Positions 10,533 through 19,431 of a stretch of 64,000 bases of DNA are shown here, one piece after another. This stretch comes from Ornithomonoglobus_A sp045649025. Its GTDB lineage: Bacteria > Bacillota > Clostridia > UBA1381. The first letter of the stretch is position 1. Each line of letters starts with the position of its first letter. The stretch covers positions 1 to 64,000 of the forward strand of contig JAZRPB010000004.1 in NCBI GenBank assembly GCA_045649025.1, given 5' to 3'. The notes under the pieces were generated by a model. That model did no database searches. It was not told the DNA's origin and saw nothing but the letters and a program-made list of their open reading frames with translations. The position numbers and the translations under genes were made by a program.

Positions 10533-11927
10533 ATGGTTAAAGTAGAAATTGATGCAGGCAAAGTCGTTGGTAAAATAAAGCCAATGCACGCCGTAAACAA
10601 CGGACCGCTTATAGGAAAGAAAACTCAGAAGATGGATAATTTCAAGGCATTTAAGGAAGCACGTATTCCATTTTCAAGAAACCATGATGCATCTTTATAT
10701 TCGGGATATGGCGGAGAGCATGTTGTTGATGTGCACGCAATTTTTCCTGATTTTGATGCAGACCCATACAATCCTGAGTCATATGACTTTGTTCTGTCAG
10801 ATATATATCACAAGAATATTCTTGACGCGGGAACACAAGTTTTTTACAGACTCGGCTCTAAAATAGAACATTGTATAAAGAAGTATGGAACGCTGGTTCC
10901 AAAGGATTTTCAAAAGTGGGCAGTTGTATGTGAGCATATAATCCGCCACTATAATGAAGGTTGGGCAGACGGATATAATTGGAATATTAAGTACTGGGAA
11001 ATCTGGAATGAGCCAAATCTTGATGCAGATGATGCTGCAAACAAGAGAAATTGGAGCGGAACAGGTCAGCAGTTTTATGAGTTCTATGATGTTACATCAA
11101 GATATCTCAAAAAGTGCTTCCCTGATTTAAAAATAGGTGGCATCGGCTCCGCACTAACAGGAACTACATACGGTTGGCTCGATGGTTTTTTTGCATATCT
11201 TACACGAGGCAAGGAGCCTGCGCCAATGGACTTCTTCTCATGGCATATTTACCTTGTTGAGCCAAGTCAGATGACAGAACACTCACTAAAAATGCGTGGA
11301 CTTCTTGATAAGTATGGATATACCGACACTGAAAGCATTTTGGACGAGTGGAACTATGTAGAAAGCTGGGGTGACGGCTTTACAGACAGTATAAAAACCA
11401 TCATAGGCCCAAAAGGTGCTGCTTGTACAACAGCAACCATGTGCGAAGCACAAAACGGTAACCTTGACATGCTCATGTACTATGATGTAAGACCAAGCGT
11501 TTATAACGGTTTGTTTGACTTCTATACCCTTGAAAAGCTTCCGGGATATTATTCCTTCTACACCTTTGCATCACTTTATGACAAAAAGCAGCAGGTATCA
11601 GCTAAGAGCGATGATGATATGGTATATACACTTGCCGCAACCCAAGGTGATACAACAAGTGCAATAGTTTGCTATTATACAAACCAAAGAGGCACAGAGG
11701 ATAAGACAGTTTCTATAGGCTATAAAAATTTGTCGGATAAGAAGCTTTACTATATTCTTGTAGACGAAAATCATTTGTTTACAGAGATTTTCCCTGAAAA
11801 CAATTCTGTTACCCTTAAACCAAACAGCGTATTGTTTATTACACAGGATGATATGAAAGAATATCTGGAAAATAACAAACCCGAAGAGACCATAGCGGTT
11901 GATAAAAGTGTATTAGAAAATATTTAA
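10533..11927 (+). CDS. GH39-type glycoside hydrolase (beta-xylosidase-like)
   Basis: A 464-residue TIM-barrel glycosidase. The motif WEIWNEPNLD places the acid/base at E160 and ILDEWNY gives a likely nucleophile at E272. Spacing and flanking sequence fit GH39 (beta-D-xylosidase or alpha-L-iduronidase fold). A C-terminal beta domain follows from about residue 350. No signal peptide is seen. It lies 13 bases after the GH2 gene with GGAGG before its ATG, so the two are co-translated. In this cluster it could remove xylose or another side-chain sugar from pectic or hemicellulosic fragments. Substrate not determinable from sequence alone. Confidence 0.85.
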   Translation: MVKVEIDAGKVVGKIKPMHAVNNGPLIGKKTQKMDNFKAFKEARIPFSRNHDASLYSGYGGEHVVDVHAIFPDFDADPYNPESYDFVLSDIYHKNILDAGTQVFYRLGSKIEHCIKKYGTLVPKDFQKWAVVCEHIIRHYNEGWADGYNWNIKYWEIWNEPNLDADDAANKRNWSGTGQQFYEFYDVTSRYLKKCFPDLKIGGIGSALTGTTYGWLDGFFAYLTRGKEPAPMDFFSWHIYLVEPSQMTEHSLKMRGLLDKYGYTDTESILDEWNYVESWGDGFTDSIKTIIGPKGAACTTATMCEAQNGNLDMLMYYDVRPSVYNGLFDFYTLEKLPGYYSFYTFASLYDKKQQVSAKSDDDMVYTLAATQGDTTSAIVCYYTNQRGTEDKTVSIGYKNLSDKKLYYILVDENHLFTEIFPENNSVTLKPNSVLFITQDDMKEYLENNKPEETIAVDKSVLENI

Positions 11928-11946
11928 AATAGAAAGGAAAATTATT

Positions 11947-12519
11947 ATGAAAACAGTAAAAGAAAAACAAATTTTAGTAGGAGCAGACTTTGCAGGATTT
12001 CCGCTTAAGGAAGCAGTTTGCGAGCATTTGAGAGAAAAGGGCTGGACAATAACAGATGTAGGTGTTCAAAAGGATTCTGACCCTGATAACACAGATTTAA
12101 TGTTCCACAGAGTAGGACTAAGAGCCGGAGCAATGATTTCCGAGGGCGAGTTTGAAAGAGCACTCCTTTTTTGCGGAACAGGTATGGGTATTCATATTGC
12201 AGCAAGTAAGTGCCCTCATGTTCATGCAGGTGTTGTTGAAAGCGTTCCTGCTGCACTTCGTGCAATCACAGGTAACGGAGTAAATGTTCTTGCTATGGGT
12301 GCATTTTATGTTGCGCCTGCAATGGCTTGTGATATCGTTGATGCATATCTTAATGCAGACCTTGGTACAGGCTATGAGTGGTGGAAAAACTTTTATGAAT
12401 TCCACAAGCTTGCAATTGATGAACTTGAAGCGTTTGATTACGAAGAGTACAAAAAGAACGGCTTTAAGGTAAATAAGCTGGGTGATTTTCCGCTTAAGCT
12501 TGAAAAAAAGCCTGAATAA
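11947..12519 (+). CDS. RpiB/LacAB-family sugar-phosphate isomerase
   Basis: A 190-residue protein of the RpiB/LacA/LacB fold. The N-terminal ILVGADFAGFPLKEAV and the catalytic-Cys loop FCGTGMGIHIAASK are clear, as is GNGVNVLAMGA. The family interconverts aldose and ketose phosphates (ribose-5-P, allose-6-P, galactose-6-P, erythrulose-4-P). It is ~45 residues longer than typical RpiB (~145), with a charged C-terminal extension. The gene sits 19 bases behind the GH39 gene, so its job is probably in the catabolic pathway of the released sugar rather than the general pentose phosphate pathway. Confidence 0.85.
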   Translation: MKTVKEKQILVGADFAGFPLKEAVCEHLREKGWTITDVGVQKDSDPDNTDLMFHRVGLRAGAMISEGEFERALLFCGTGMGIHIAASKCPHVHAGVVESVPAALRAITGNGVNVLAMGAFYVAPAMACDIVDAYLNADLGTGYEWWKNFYEFHKLAIDELEAFDYEEYKKNGFKVNKLGDFPLKLEKKPE

Positions 12520-12554
12520 TAGTTTTTATTTAAAAAATTTGGAGGATATTTTAT

Positions 12555-14444
12555 ATGAAAAAGATAATAGCGAAGGCGTTGGCAGCGGTTATGGCAATGT
12601 TTTTATTAACAAACACAGTTTTTGCTGCAGACAATATTTTTATATATGGTAATGTAAGTGGAATGACAAAGGACATTACAATTGTTGCGCTTGATAAAAA
12701 CGCTGATATTAACAATGTAAAGAATACAGATATTAAGTATATTAATCAGACACCTGTTACAGAGGACGGATTTTTCAAGCTTGCTCTGCCTTTGATTGGT
12801 GGGGATGATTTAATGATTCGTACAAATGCAGGACTGTCTGTTTATGACGGGGTGGAAAAGGACGCAGTTTATGTTTCAGCTGCAAACGGTAACGACAACA
12901 ACAATGGTGCTACCGCTCAGACAGCATATAAGACCTTGGAAATGGCGTACACACAGTTTTTCCGCGCAGATAAAATTATCCTTGTGGATGATATAGACTA
13001 TGTAGAGCTGCCGGAGCACGAAGGCGAGGTTATAATAAAGGGTAATACACCAAGCGTAAAGCTTAACTTGCCAAGTGATATAAGCCTCAAAGGTGCACTC
13101 ACTATTGATAATCTTACACTAAACGGTGCTTCCACCATTTTTGCAAATGGTCATCATTTAAAGATAACTGAAACTGTAGATTCAACAGGTACAATTTCAT
13201 CAGGTCGTCTTACTGTTTATGGTGGAACAAATAATGCTCGTACAGATGCAGATGTCCGCCTCACACTTCTTGGTGGAAAATATTCAGCTGTGTATGGCGG
13301 AGGTAATAATTACTCAGTTTACGGAGATGCATATATTGTATTTGGCGGAAATGCAAATGCAGGCATGGGAATAAACGATGAGGATTCAAGCACTTACGCC
13401 AATTGCATGATATACGGCGGAGGTAACAATTCAAGTATACGGGGAACTGCTAATATAACGTTAGAGGGAAATGCAGTAGCCAGCTACTTGGTAGGAACAG
13501 GTCCTAACAATTCTTCTGCAAATGAAACAAACATTGTAATCAATGGCGGTAAGGTTATGAATGTATACGGAGGATCCAGATCTACCACATTAGAAAATTG
13601 CAATACTAACATCACAATGAACGGTGGTGTTGTAGAGTCATTGTTTGGCGGCAGCGAGAAATTTTCTATGACAGGTAATACATATATTACTGTTAACGGC
13701 GGAGAAGTTTTACGAAGAATATATAGTGGTTGTTATAATGATACTAACATTATAGGATCATGGGAAAGTTCTCATTATGTAACCGGTACTACAACATTGG
13801 CTATAGGACCAAATGCTAAGCTTATTACTCAAAATGGACTTGCAATTGCCAACAGAGCCGACCTTGGTATAAGTGCGGGCAGCCGCGGTGCGTCAAATCA
13901 TCAGGAAGAAGTAAATACCATTATATATCTTGATAATAGCTATGATGATGTAAAAGGATATGTAGGTGACGGATACGGGAAAAACCATCAGGACTATGAG
14001 GTAAGGGCAACAGCAGGCGGCAAGGTATTTGGCACAACAACAGGCGGAACAGTTAAAATTGTACCAAATGCTGGATATACAGCCACAGCCAATGGCGTAA
14101 AATATGAAAAAGAAGCAAATGCTTCATTTACAACAAGTCCATTCATCGTAGCCTTTGAAGCAAAGCTTTATAACATCAATGTATTAACTGCGGACAGGGA
14201 ACGTTCCTCAATATCTGTTGATATAACGGGCTCTGACAAGGAAGTAGAACCGAAGCTGTGGGTAGCTGTATATGACGGAGATGATAAGAGACTTCTTAGT
14301 TGTAGACCTGAAAGTGCCACAACCAGCAACAGCTTTGATTTTGGTTATACCTTTGAAGACGGAAAGAAATATATAATAAAAGCATATATTTGGAACAAAG
14401 AAATTAAGCCACTAACAACAAGCTATGTTTTAGAACTGAAATAG
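12555..14444 (+). CDS. Secreted right-handed beta-helix protein with YGG repeats
   Basis: A 629-residue exported protein. The signal peptide spans about residues 1-24 (KK start, hydrophobic core, cleavage near VFAAD). VYVSAANGNDNNNGA followed by AYKTLEMAY (about 107-135) is the usual opening of pectate-lyase-like parallel beta-helices. Residues ~200-420 contain irregular repeats of about 25-35 residues ending in VYGG, IYGGGNN or LFGG, each with a strand and a Gly-Gly turn. The last ~100 residues form a separate beta domain. No catalytic residues can be assigned, so it may bind glycan or be a lyase of uncertain type. GGAGGA lies 8 bases before the ATG. Confidence 0.75.
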   Translation: MKKIIAKALAAVMAMFLLTNTVFAADNIFIYGNVSGMTKDITIVALDKNADINNVKNTDIKYINQTPVTEDGFFKLALPLIGGDDLMIRTNAGLSVYDGVEKDAVYVSAANGNDNNNGATAQTAYKTLEMAYTQFFRADKIILVDDIDYVELPEHEGEVIIKGNTPSVKLNLPSDISLKGALTIDNLTLNGASTIFANGHHLKITETVDSTGTISSGRLTVYGGTNNARTDADVRLTLLGGKYSAVYGGGNNYSVYGDAYIVFGGNANAGMGINDEDSSTYANCMIYGGGNNSSIRGTANITLEGNAVASYLVGTGPNNSSANETNIVINGGKVMNVYGGSRSTTLENCNTNITMNGGVVESLFGGSEKFSMTGNTYITVNGGEVLRRIYSGCYNDTNIIGSWESSHYVTGTTTLAIGPNAKLITQNGLAIANRADLGISAGSRGASNHQEEVNTIIYLDNSYDDVKGYVGDGYGKNHQDYEVRATAGGKVFGTTTGGTVKIVPNAGYTATANGVKYEKEANASFTTSPFIVAFEAKLYNINVLTADRERSSISVDITGSDKEVEPKLWVAVYDGDDKRLLSCRPESATTSNSFDFGYTFEDGKKYIIKAYIWNKEIKPLTTSYVLELK

Positions 14445-14502
14445 CATAGCTTTGAAAACCCTGAATAAAATAAAAAAGCAATGATGCAGGAGGATGAAAT
14501 TA

Positions 14503-15372
14503 GTGGATTATAGATATATACGTTTTCCGGGTGGAAAGCAAAAAGCGGTTACATTTAGCTATGATGATGGAATTAAGGCTGATATAAGGCTTTGTGAAAT
14601 ATTTGATAAATATAACATGAAAGCTACTTTTAATATAAATAGTAGCAGAATTGCAAATGAGCCTACAGATTGGTATCTGACTAAAGAGGAAATAAAGGAA
14701 CACATAATCGGTGGCGGTCATGAAATCGCAGTTCATGGTAAATTTCATCTTGCACCGGGGAAATTACGCTCCGTTGATATTGTGCGTGAATTTTTGGATT
14801 GCAGATTTGAACTTGAAGATAAGTTTGATATGATAATCAGGGGTATGGCATATCCCTTTAGTGGCGTTAGAATTATTCAAAACGGTAGGGGATACGAAGA
14901 TATCAGAGATATCCTTAAAAATATCGATATTGTATATTCAAGAACCCTTGGTGAAGATAATAATTCTTTTTTGCTCCCGGTTGATTGGCATAACTGGATA
15001 CCAAGTGCACACCATGATAACGAAAATATTTTTGAGTATATTAACCAATTTACAAGCATTTCCAACGATGACAGCGTTGTGCGTGACTATCGTTATGCAA
15101 GATTGTTTTATATATGGGGTCACAGTTATGAATTTGACAGACATAACAATTGGGATAGAATAGAAAAAATTTGTTCACAGCTTGGTGGTCAGCAAGATGT
15201 TTGGTATGCAACAAATATTGAAATTTATGATTATGTTACAGCGTTCAATTCTTTGATTTTCAGTGCCGATGGTTCAAGAGTATATAATCCTACCGATAAA
15301 ACAGTTTGGTTTGAGAATATCGGTGATGGAATTTTTTCTGTTGAGCCGGGTAAAACCATAAAACTTAAATGA
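14503..15372 (+). CDS. Polysaccharide deacetylase-family (NodB-like) protein
   Basis: A 289-residue NodB-fold protein. The metal/catalytic motif reads FSYDDG (TFDDG in most members), motif 2 is HEIAVHGKFH, and a later block is AYPFSG. No signal peptide is present, which is unusual because most homologues act outside the cell. An ATG at 14494 is in frame, but the AGGAGG at 14488-14493 touches it directly. The GTG at 14503 has proper 9-base spacing, so I use it as the start. It leads a run of four same-strand genes (deacetylase, isomerase, ceramidase-like, fucose-isomerase-like) and probably de-N- or O-acetylates a sugar handled by that pathway. Confidence 0.82.
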   Translation: MDYRYIRFPGGKQKAVTFSYDDGIKADIRLCEIFDKYNMKATFNINSSRIANEPTDWYLTKEEIKEHIIGGGHEIAVHGKFHLAPGKLRSVDIVREFLDCRFELEDKFDMIIRGMAYPFSGVRIIQNGRGYEDIRDILKNIDIVYSRTLGEDNNSFLLPVDWHNWIPSAHHDNENIFEYINQFTSISNDDSVVRDYRYARLFYIWGHSYEFDRHNNWDRIEKICSQLGGQQDVWYATNIEIYDYVTAFNSLIFSADGSRVYNPTDKTVWFENIGDGIFSVEPGKTIKLK

Positions 15373-15395
15373 AGGTTAAATCGGAGGAATGAATT

Positions 15396-16229
15396 GTGAA
15401 AAAAGGAATAAGAGGCCACGATATACAGGCTCAGGGTCTGGAAAATATTTGTGCTACTGCAAAGTATAACGACATCGAATATCTGCAGCTTGTTCTGGAA
15501 AAGAGCATTGATGGATTTAAAACAGGTGATTTTACAGAAGAATACGCCTTTTCATTAAAAAAACAGTTAAAGGACACAAAAATTGCCATTTTAGGAAGCT
15601 ACATAAATCCATCAAACCCAAATGAATTGGAACTTAAAGCAGATATTGAAAAATTTAAGGAAAAAATCAAATATGCAAGCATATTACAGCCTATTGCGGT
15701 AGGAACAGAAACAGGTATTTACAAGGAAGGATTGACAAACTCAGAACAAGCATACGAAAGAGTTTTATCATCTATTCGTGAAGTTGTAAATGAGGCAAAA
15801 AAATATAGTGTCAATGTTGGGATTGAGGGTGTACATTGTTTTGTTATAAACACACCTAAAAAGATGAAAAGGCTTGTAGAAGACCTTGATTCTGATAATG
15901 TAAAGGTTATTTTTGATCCGGTGAATTATTTAAATATAGATAATTACGAAGAACAGGATAAAATGATAAATGATACTTTCCAATTACTTTCAGATAAAAT
16001 TTGTGTGATACATGTAAAGGATTTTATTATTGAAAATGGACAAATGAAAATGACAAAACCAACGGATGGAATGTTAAATTATCGGCTTATATTCCAAAAA
16101 ATGAAAGAAAATAATCTTGATATACCCATAATTTGTGAAGAAATTAATGAAGAAGAGGCAACTGTTGCCTTTGAAAATTTAGAAAAAATATGGAGGGGTA
16201 TAAAGTCATATATTGGTAAACAACCATAA
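15396..16229 (+). CDS. Sugar-phosphate isomerase/epimerase, xylose-isomerase-like TIM barrel
   Basis: A 277-residue protein of the AP-endonuclease-2/IolE-like TIM-barrel superfamily. The strand ends carry metal-binding-type residues: IEGVHCFVI (Glu), VIFDPVNYLN (Asp), VIHVKDF (His) and ICEEI (Glu). These enzymes isomerise or epimerise sugars, inosose or hydroxypyruvate. The start is GTG at 15396, 8 bases after GGAGG. It lies 23 bases after the deacetylase gene and 41 before the ceramidase-like gene. The exact substrate is unknown; the company of a fucose-isomerase-like protein suggests an unusual hexose or uronate pathway. Confidence 0.8.
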   Translation: MKKGIRGHDIQAQGLENICATAKYNDIEYLQLVLEKSIDGFKTGDFTEEYAFSLKKQLKDTKIAILGSYINPSNPNELELKADIEKFKEKIKYASILQPIAVGTETGIYKEGLTNSEQAYERVLSSIREVVNEAKKYSVNVGIEGVHCFVINTPKKMKRLVEDLDSDNVKVIFDPVNYLNIDNYEEQDKMINDTFQLLSDKICVIHVKDFIIENGQMKMTKPTDGMLNYRLIFQKMKENNLDIPIICEEINEEEATVAFENLEKIWRGIKSYIGKQP

Positions 16230-16270
16230 GACGAGTTGCTTGTTGGATAGATTGATAGGAGTGAGAAACG

Positions 16271-17797
16271 ATGAAATTACTTTTAGGTTGGGCAGAAGAA
16301 AGTATAACACCCCAAAAGAAGGTGTCATTAGTAGGTCAGTTTGCAGAAAGAATATCAGAGTATGTAGAAAAGCCTATTAGCGTAACAGCCTTTGCAATAG
16401 ATAATGGTGTTGAACAAGCCGTTATTTGCAGTACAGACTTAGTAGGTGTTAGTCAAAATCTTCTCAAAGAGGTGCGAGGTAAGATTGCTGAGCTAAACAA
16501 CGAAATAGATACCAATAAGGTGATAATAGGTGCGATACATACACATACAGGCCCTGGATACACTGGCAGAGGAGTAAATGCTTCTACGAGGTATCTTGGT
16601 AAATATGGTAGTGCGTTGTCAAATAGTTTTCGTTCGTTATTGGAAGAAAATCTGCCTGCAGATAAAAAATATATCGAGAAGGTAGATATCAGTGAAAATA
16701 AGGATATTATGTCTGATGATGAGCTCTTGGAATTTTTATCAGATAGAATTGCAAAGGCGGCAGTTGATGCATGGAACAGTAGAAAAGAAGGCGGATTTTC
16801 TAACGCCTTTGGTAGAGCTGCAGTTGGTATGTGCAGAAGAGCAACCTATTCGGATGGTAGTGCACAGATGTGGGGTGATACCAACCGTGCAGTTTTTGAG
16901 GCATTAGAAGGTGGCAATGATAATGGTATTGAGCTTATGTTTGTATATGATGCGACAAAAAAGCTTACAGGTATTGTTATTAATATTGCCTGTCCTGCTC
17001 AATGTGTTCAGCATAGATTATTTGTTTCGCCTGATTTCTGGGGTGAGGTAAAAGTTCTGTTAAGAAAGCATTTTGGCGAGGAATTGTTTGTTCTTCCACT
17101 TTGTAGCGCCGCAGGCGACCAATGCCCTGTTGATATAGTTCGTTGGGTTGAGCCCGAAAGCGATGTAAATGACCCAAATATCAATCGATTAACCCCATTA
17201 AAGAGAAAAGCAGATCCTTCGATGTTTGATATTTCAGGAATGAAAAAGGTGGGTAGAAGAATTGCTCAGGAAGTAATTGCAACCTATGAAGAAGGCATCG
17301 ACGAACTTCAAACCGATGTAGAGTTTGAACATAGAGTTAAGATTATGGATCTTCCGTTAAGACGTGCCACTCTTGCAGATGAAATAACTGCAAAAAAGGC
17401 AATAAAAGAGTATCTTGATGCAAAGGCCGGTGATGTGGATTATAATGATGCGGCAAATTTGCAGGTGCATCTTGGAATCCTCAGAAGAATGAAGCTTCAG
17501 GATGTAATGGAAACTGTTGATACAGAGGTACATATAATCAGACTTGGAAGCATTGCAATAGCAACAAATCCATTTGAACTTTTCTTAGATTACGGAAACA
17601 AAATTAAGGCAAGAAGCCTTGCGGAACAGACCTTTTTAATTCAGCTTGCAAACGGCTCAGAGGGATACCTTCCTACAGAAAAAGCTGAAAAAGGTGGTCA
17701 TTACAGCGCCTTTATATCTAGCGGTCAGGCTGGTCATGAGGGCGGAGATGTTCTTGTAAGAGACACACTCAAAAATATAAACGAAATGTTCAAATAA
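16271..17797 (+). CDS. Neutral/alkaline ceramidase-like domain protein, function unknown
   Basis: A 508-residue protein. The N-terminus has the strand pattern of the neutral ceramidase N-terminal domain: LGWAEESITP, then CSTDLVG, then AIHTHTGPG with the His pair at 90 and 92. In ceramidases this motif binds zinc. There is no signal peptide or membrane segment, whereas true ceramidases are exported. Clostridia are not known for ceramide metabolism, and the gene sits between two sugar-isomerase-type genes. A cytosolic metal-dependent hydrolase acting on a sugar amide or ester is a better guess than ceramide hydrolysis. ATG at 16271 follows AGGAG. Family resemblance is moderately sure; function is open. 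Confidence 0.62.
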   Translation: MKLLLGWAEESITPQKKVSLVGQFAERISEYVEKPISVTAFAIDNGVEQAVICSTDLVGVSQNLLKEVRGKIAELNNEIDTNKVIIGAIHTHTGPGYTGRGVNASTRYLGKYGSALSNSFRSLLEENLPADKKYIEKVDISENKDIMSDDELLEFLSDRIAKAAVDAWNSRKEGGFSNAFGRAAVGMCRRATYSDGSAQMWGDTNRAVFEALEGGNDNGIELMFVYDATKKLTGIVINIACPAQCVQHRLFVSPDFWGEVKVLLRKHFGEELFVLPLCSAAGDQCPVDIVRWVEPESDVNDPNINRLTPLKRKADPSMFDISGMKKVGRRIAQEVIATYEEGIDELQTDVEFEHRVKIMDLPLRRATLADEITAKKAIKEYLDAKAGDVDYNDAANLQVHLGILRRMKLQDVMETVDTEVHIIRLGSIAIATNPFELFLDYGNKIKARSLAEQTFLIQLANGSEGYLPTEKAEKGGHYSAFISSGQAGHEGGDVLVRDTLKNINEMFK

Positions 17798-17835
17798 ACT
17801 GTAGAGGTTGTTTGCTAATTAAAGGAGAAATAAGT

Positions 17836-19194
17836 ATGAATAAGAAAATCGCTTTTGTTTGTTTTGGTGAAATAAACACACCAATTGACAGACTTAATTT
17901 AAAACACGACGAAGGTCTTGAAGTTATCAAAAAGCTCGGTTATGAAGTTTATGATGGTGGTCTTGTTATAGACGACCCCGAATACAAAACTGCCGATGCG
18001 GCAATCGAAAAAATAATAGACAAGGATTTTGCAGCACTTGTTGTTTGTGTGGCAGGTTGGGTACCCACACACGCAGTTGTGAGGGTTACAGATCATTTTA
18101 AGCATATTCCTATGCTTTTGTGGGGACTTTGCGGATGGAAAGAAAACGGCAGAATTATCACAACTGCTGAGCAAGCCGGTACAACTGCAATAAGACCTGC
18201 ATTTGAAGCTTTGGGATATACTTTTAAATATGTATATAATATTATTGGTAAGGATTATCCTTTAAATAAAATAAATGCATTCCTAAGAGCGTGCTGTGCT
18301 AAGAAGGAATTAAGAAGTGCACGTGTGGGCACTATGGGTTATCGTGATATGCTTCTTTATGGTACACAGTTTGAAGGAAACAGTATGAGAGGGCAGATGG
18401 GTGTTGAGGTAGAGCCATTCGAAATGCTTGAAATGGTGCAAAACCTTGAAAAGCTTTCGCAAGAAGATATCAAAGACGGTGTTAATTTTGTAAAATCAAA
18501 CTGGAAGTTCGAAAAACCATGTGATGACAGTGTTATCGAAAGCGGCGTTAAGTATGCTCTTGCAATAGGAATGAAGATAAAAGAACGCGGCTGGGAGGCA
18601 ATAACACTTTTGGATGTTGATGGTATGAAAAAGCTTATGGGCTTCCCGCCGGCAATGGTGTTTATGCTATTGGAACACTACTACGGTGTTCTCACAATTC
18701 CGGAAAATGATATTATGGGTGCAGTTACACAGCTTGCACTAAAGTATCTTACAGAGCAAATTGTACCTTATCTTGAATATTACGAATTTTTCGAGGAAAG
18801 TATGTTAATCGGTGTTCCCGATTTTGTTCCAAAGGCAGTAACCGAGGGTGATGTCACAGTTCTTCCTGCGGCATTTGGGCTTTTAAATTCATCACTTCTT
18901 AATGTGTCAAAGGTTAAGACAGGCTACGTAACCTGTGCAAGAATATACTACCTTAACGGAAAATATAAGATGCACGTATACACCGCAGAGGCTAAAACAC
19001 CTCCTGCATGGAATGAGTATGGATGGGACGACCCTGCTCCGCAGCTTCCAAGCCTTGAAGTATTTCCTGACAGTTGCACTGTTGAGGAATTTGCGCAAAA
19101 TGTAGCAGGTCAGCACGTCCTTGTGGCTTATGGTAATTATGTTGAAGAGATTAAGGACTTCTGCAAAATTATGGACATAGAGCTTGTTATGTAA
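17836..19194 (+). CDS. L-fucose/L-arabinose isomerase-family protein
   Basis: A 452-residue protein resembling the FucI/AraA isomerase fold. It has an N-terminal Rossmann-like domain (KIAFVCFGEINTPIDRL), a middle domain with LVVCVAGWVPTHAVVR and MLLWGLCGW, and a C-terminal beta domain. The family converts aldoses to ketoses with a divalent metal; related clades act on other sugars or have unknown activity. The frame is open from 17812, but GGAG at about 17823-17827 points to the ATG at 17836. It is the last gene of the 14503-19194 run. Whether it isomerises fucose itself cannot be told from the sequence. Confidence 0.75.
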   Translation: MNKKIAFVCFGEINTPIDRLNLKHDEGLEVIKKLGYEVYDGGLVIDDPEYKTADAAIEKIIDKDFAALVVCVAGWVPTHAVVRVTDHFKHIPMLLWGLCGWKENGRIITTAEQAGTTAIRPAFEALGYTFKYVYNIIGKDYPLNKINAFLRACCAKKELRSARVGTMGYRDMLLYGTQFEGNSMRGQMGVEVEPFEMLEMVQNLEKLSQEDIKDGVNFVKSNWKFEKPCDDSVIESGVKYALAIGMKIKERGWEAITLLDVDGMKKLMGFPPAMVFMLLEHYYGVLTIPENDIMGAVTQLALKYLTEQIVPYLEYYEFFEESMLIGVPDFVPKAVTEGDVTVLPAAFGLLNSSLLNVSKVKTGYVTCARIYYLNGKYKMHVYTAEAKTPPAWNEYGWDDPAPQLPSLEVFPDSCTVEEFAQNVAGQHVLVAYGNYVEEIKDFCKIMDIELVM

Positions 19195-19202
19195 TATGTA
19201 GA

Positions 19203-19226
19203 TTTAAAGTTTTTGATTGTTTCCCT
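19203..19226 (+). repeat. Left copy of a ~25-bp direct repeat flanking galM-galK
   Basis: TTTAAAGTTTTTGATT followed by GTTTCCCTC. It resembles 21873-21898 (TCTAAAGTTTTTGACTTA then TTTCCCTC). The two copies bracket the galM-galK pair. Identity of the repeat is judged by eye. Confidence 0.45.
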
Positions 19227-19230
19227 CTAC

Positions 19231-19407
19231 ATTATAGCATCATTGTGAGGACTATATGCTCTAATAATTTTTACTTTGATAAATTAATGAAATCAAAAAC
19301 TTTTATCTGATATAGCAATTTTGTTGCTGTTTTTACCAATCACACCTGGTGGGTTTCATTTGCCTTTTAAACAGCAACAAAATCATGCTATATAAAAAAT
19401 ATAGCAT
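19231..19407 (+). promoter_or_regulatory. Hairpin-rich spacer before galM
   Basis: This spacer holds three overlapping or adjacent inverted repeats. ATTATAGCAT (19231-19240) pairs with ATGCTCTAAT (19256-19265) with one mismatch. A long stem joins 19312-19332 and 19369-19391 (ATAGCA..TTTTGTTGCTGTTT against AAACAGCAACAAAAT..TGCTAT). ATGCTATAT (19385-19393) can instead pair with ATATAGCAT (19399-19407). The last two are mutually exclusive, as in an attenuator, but no clear U-run terminator is present. Regulatory function is inferred. Confidence 0.4.
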
Positions 19408-19431
19408 TGTATAGTTCAAGGAGTGATAATA

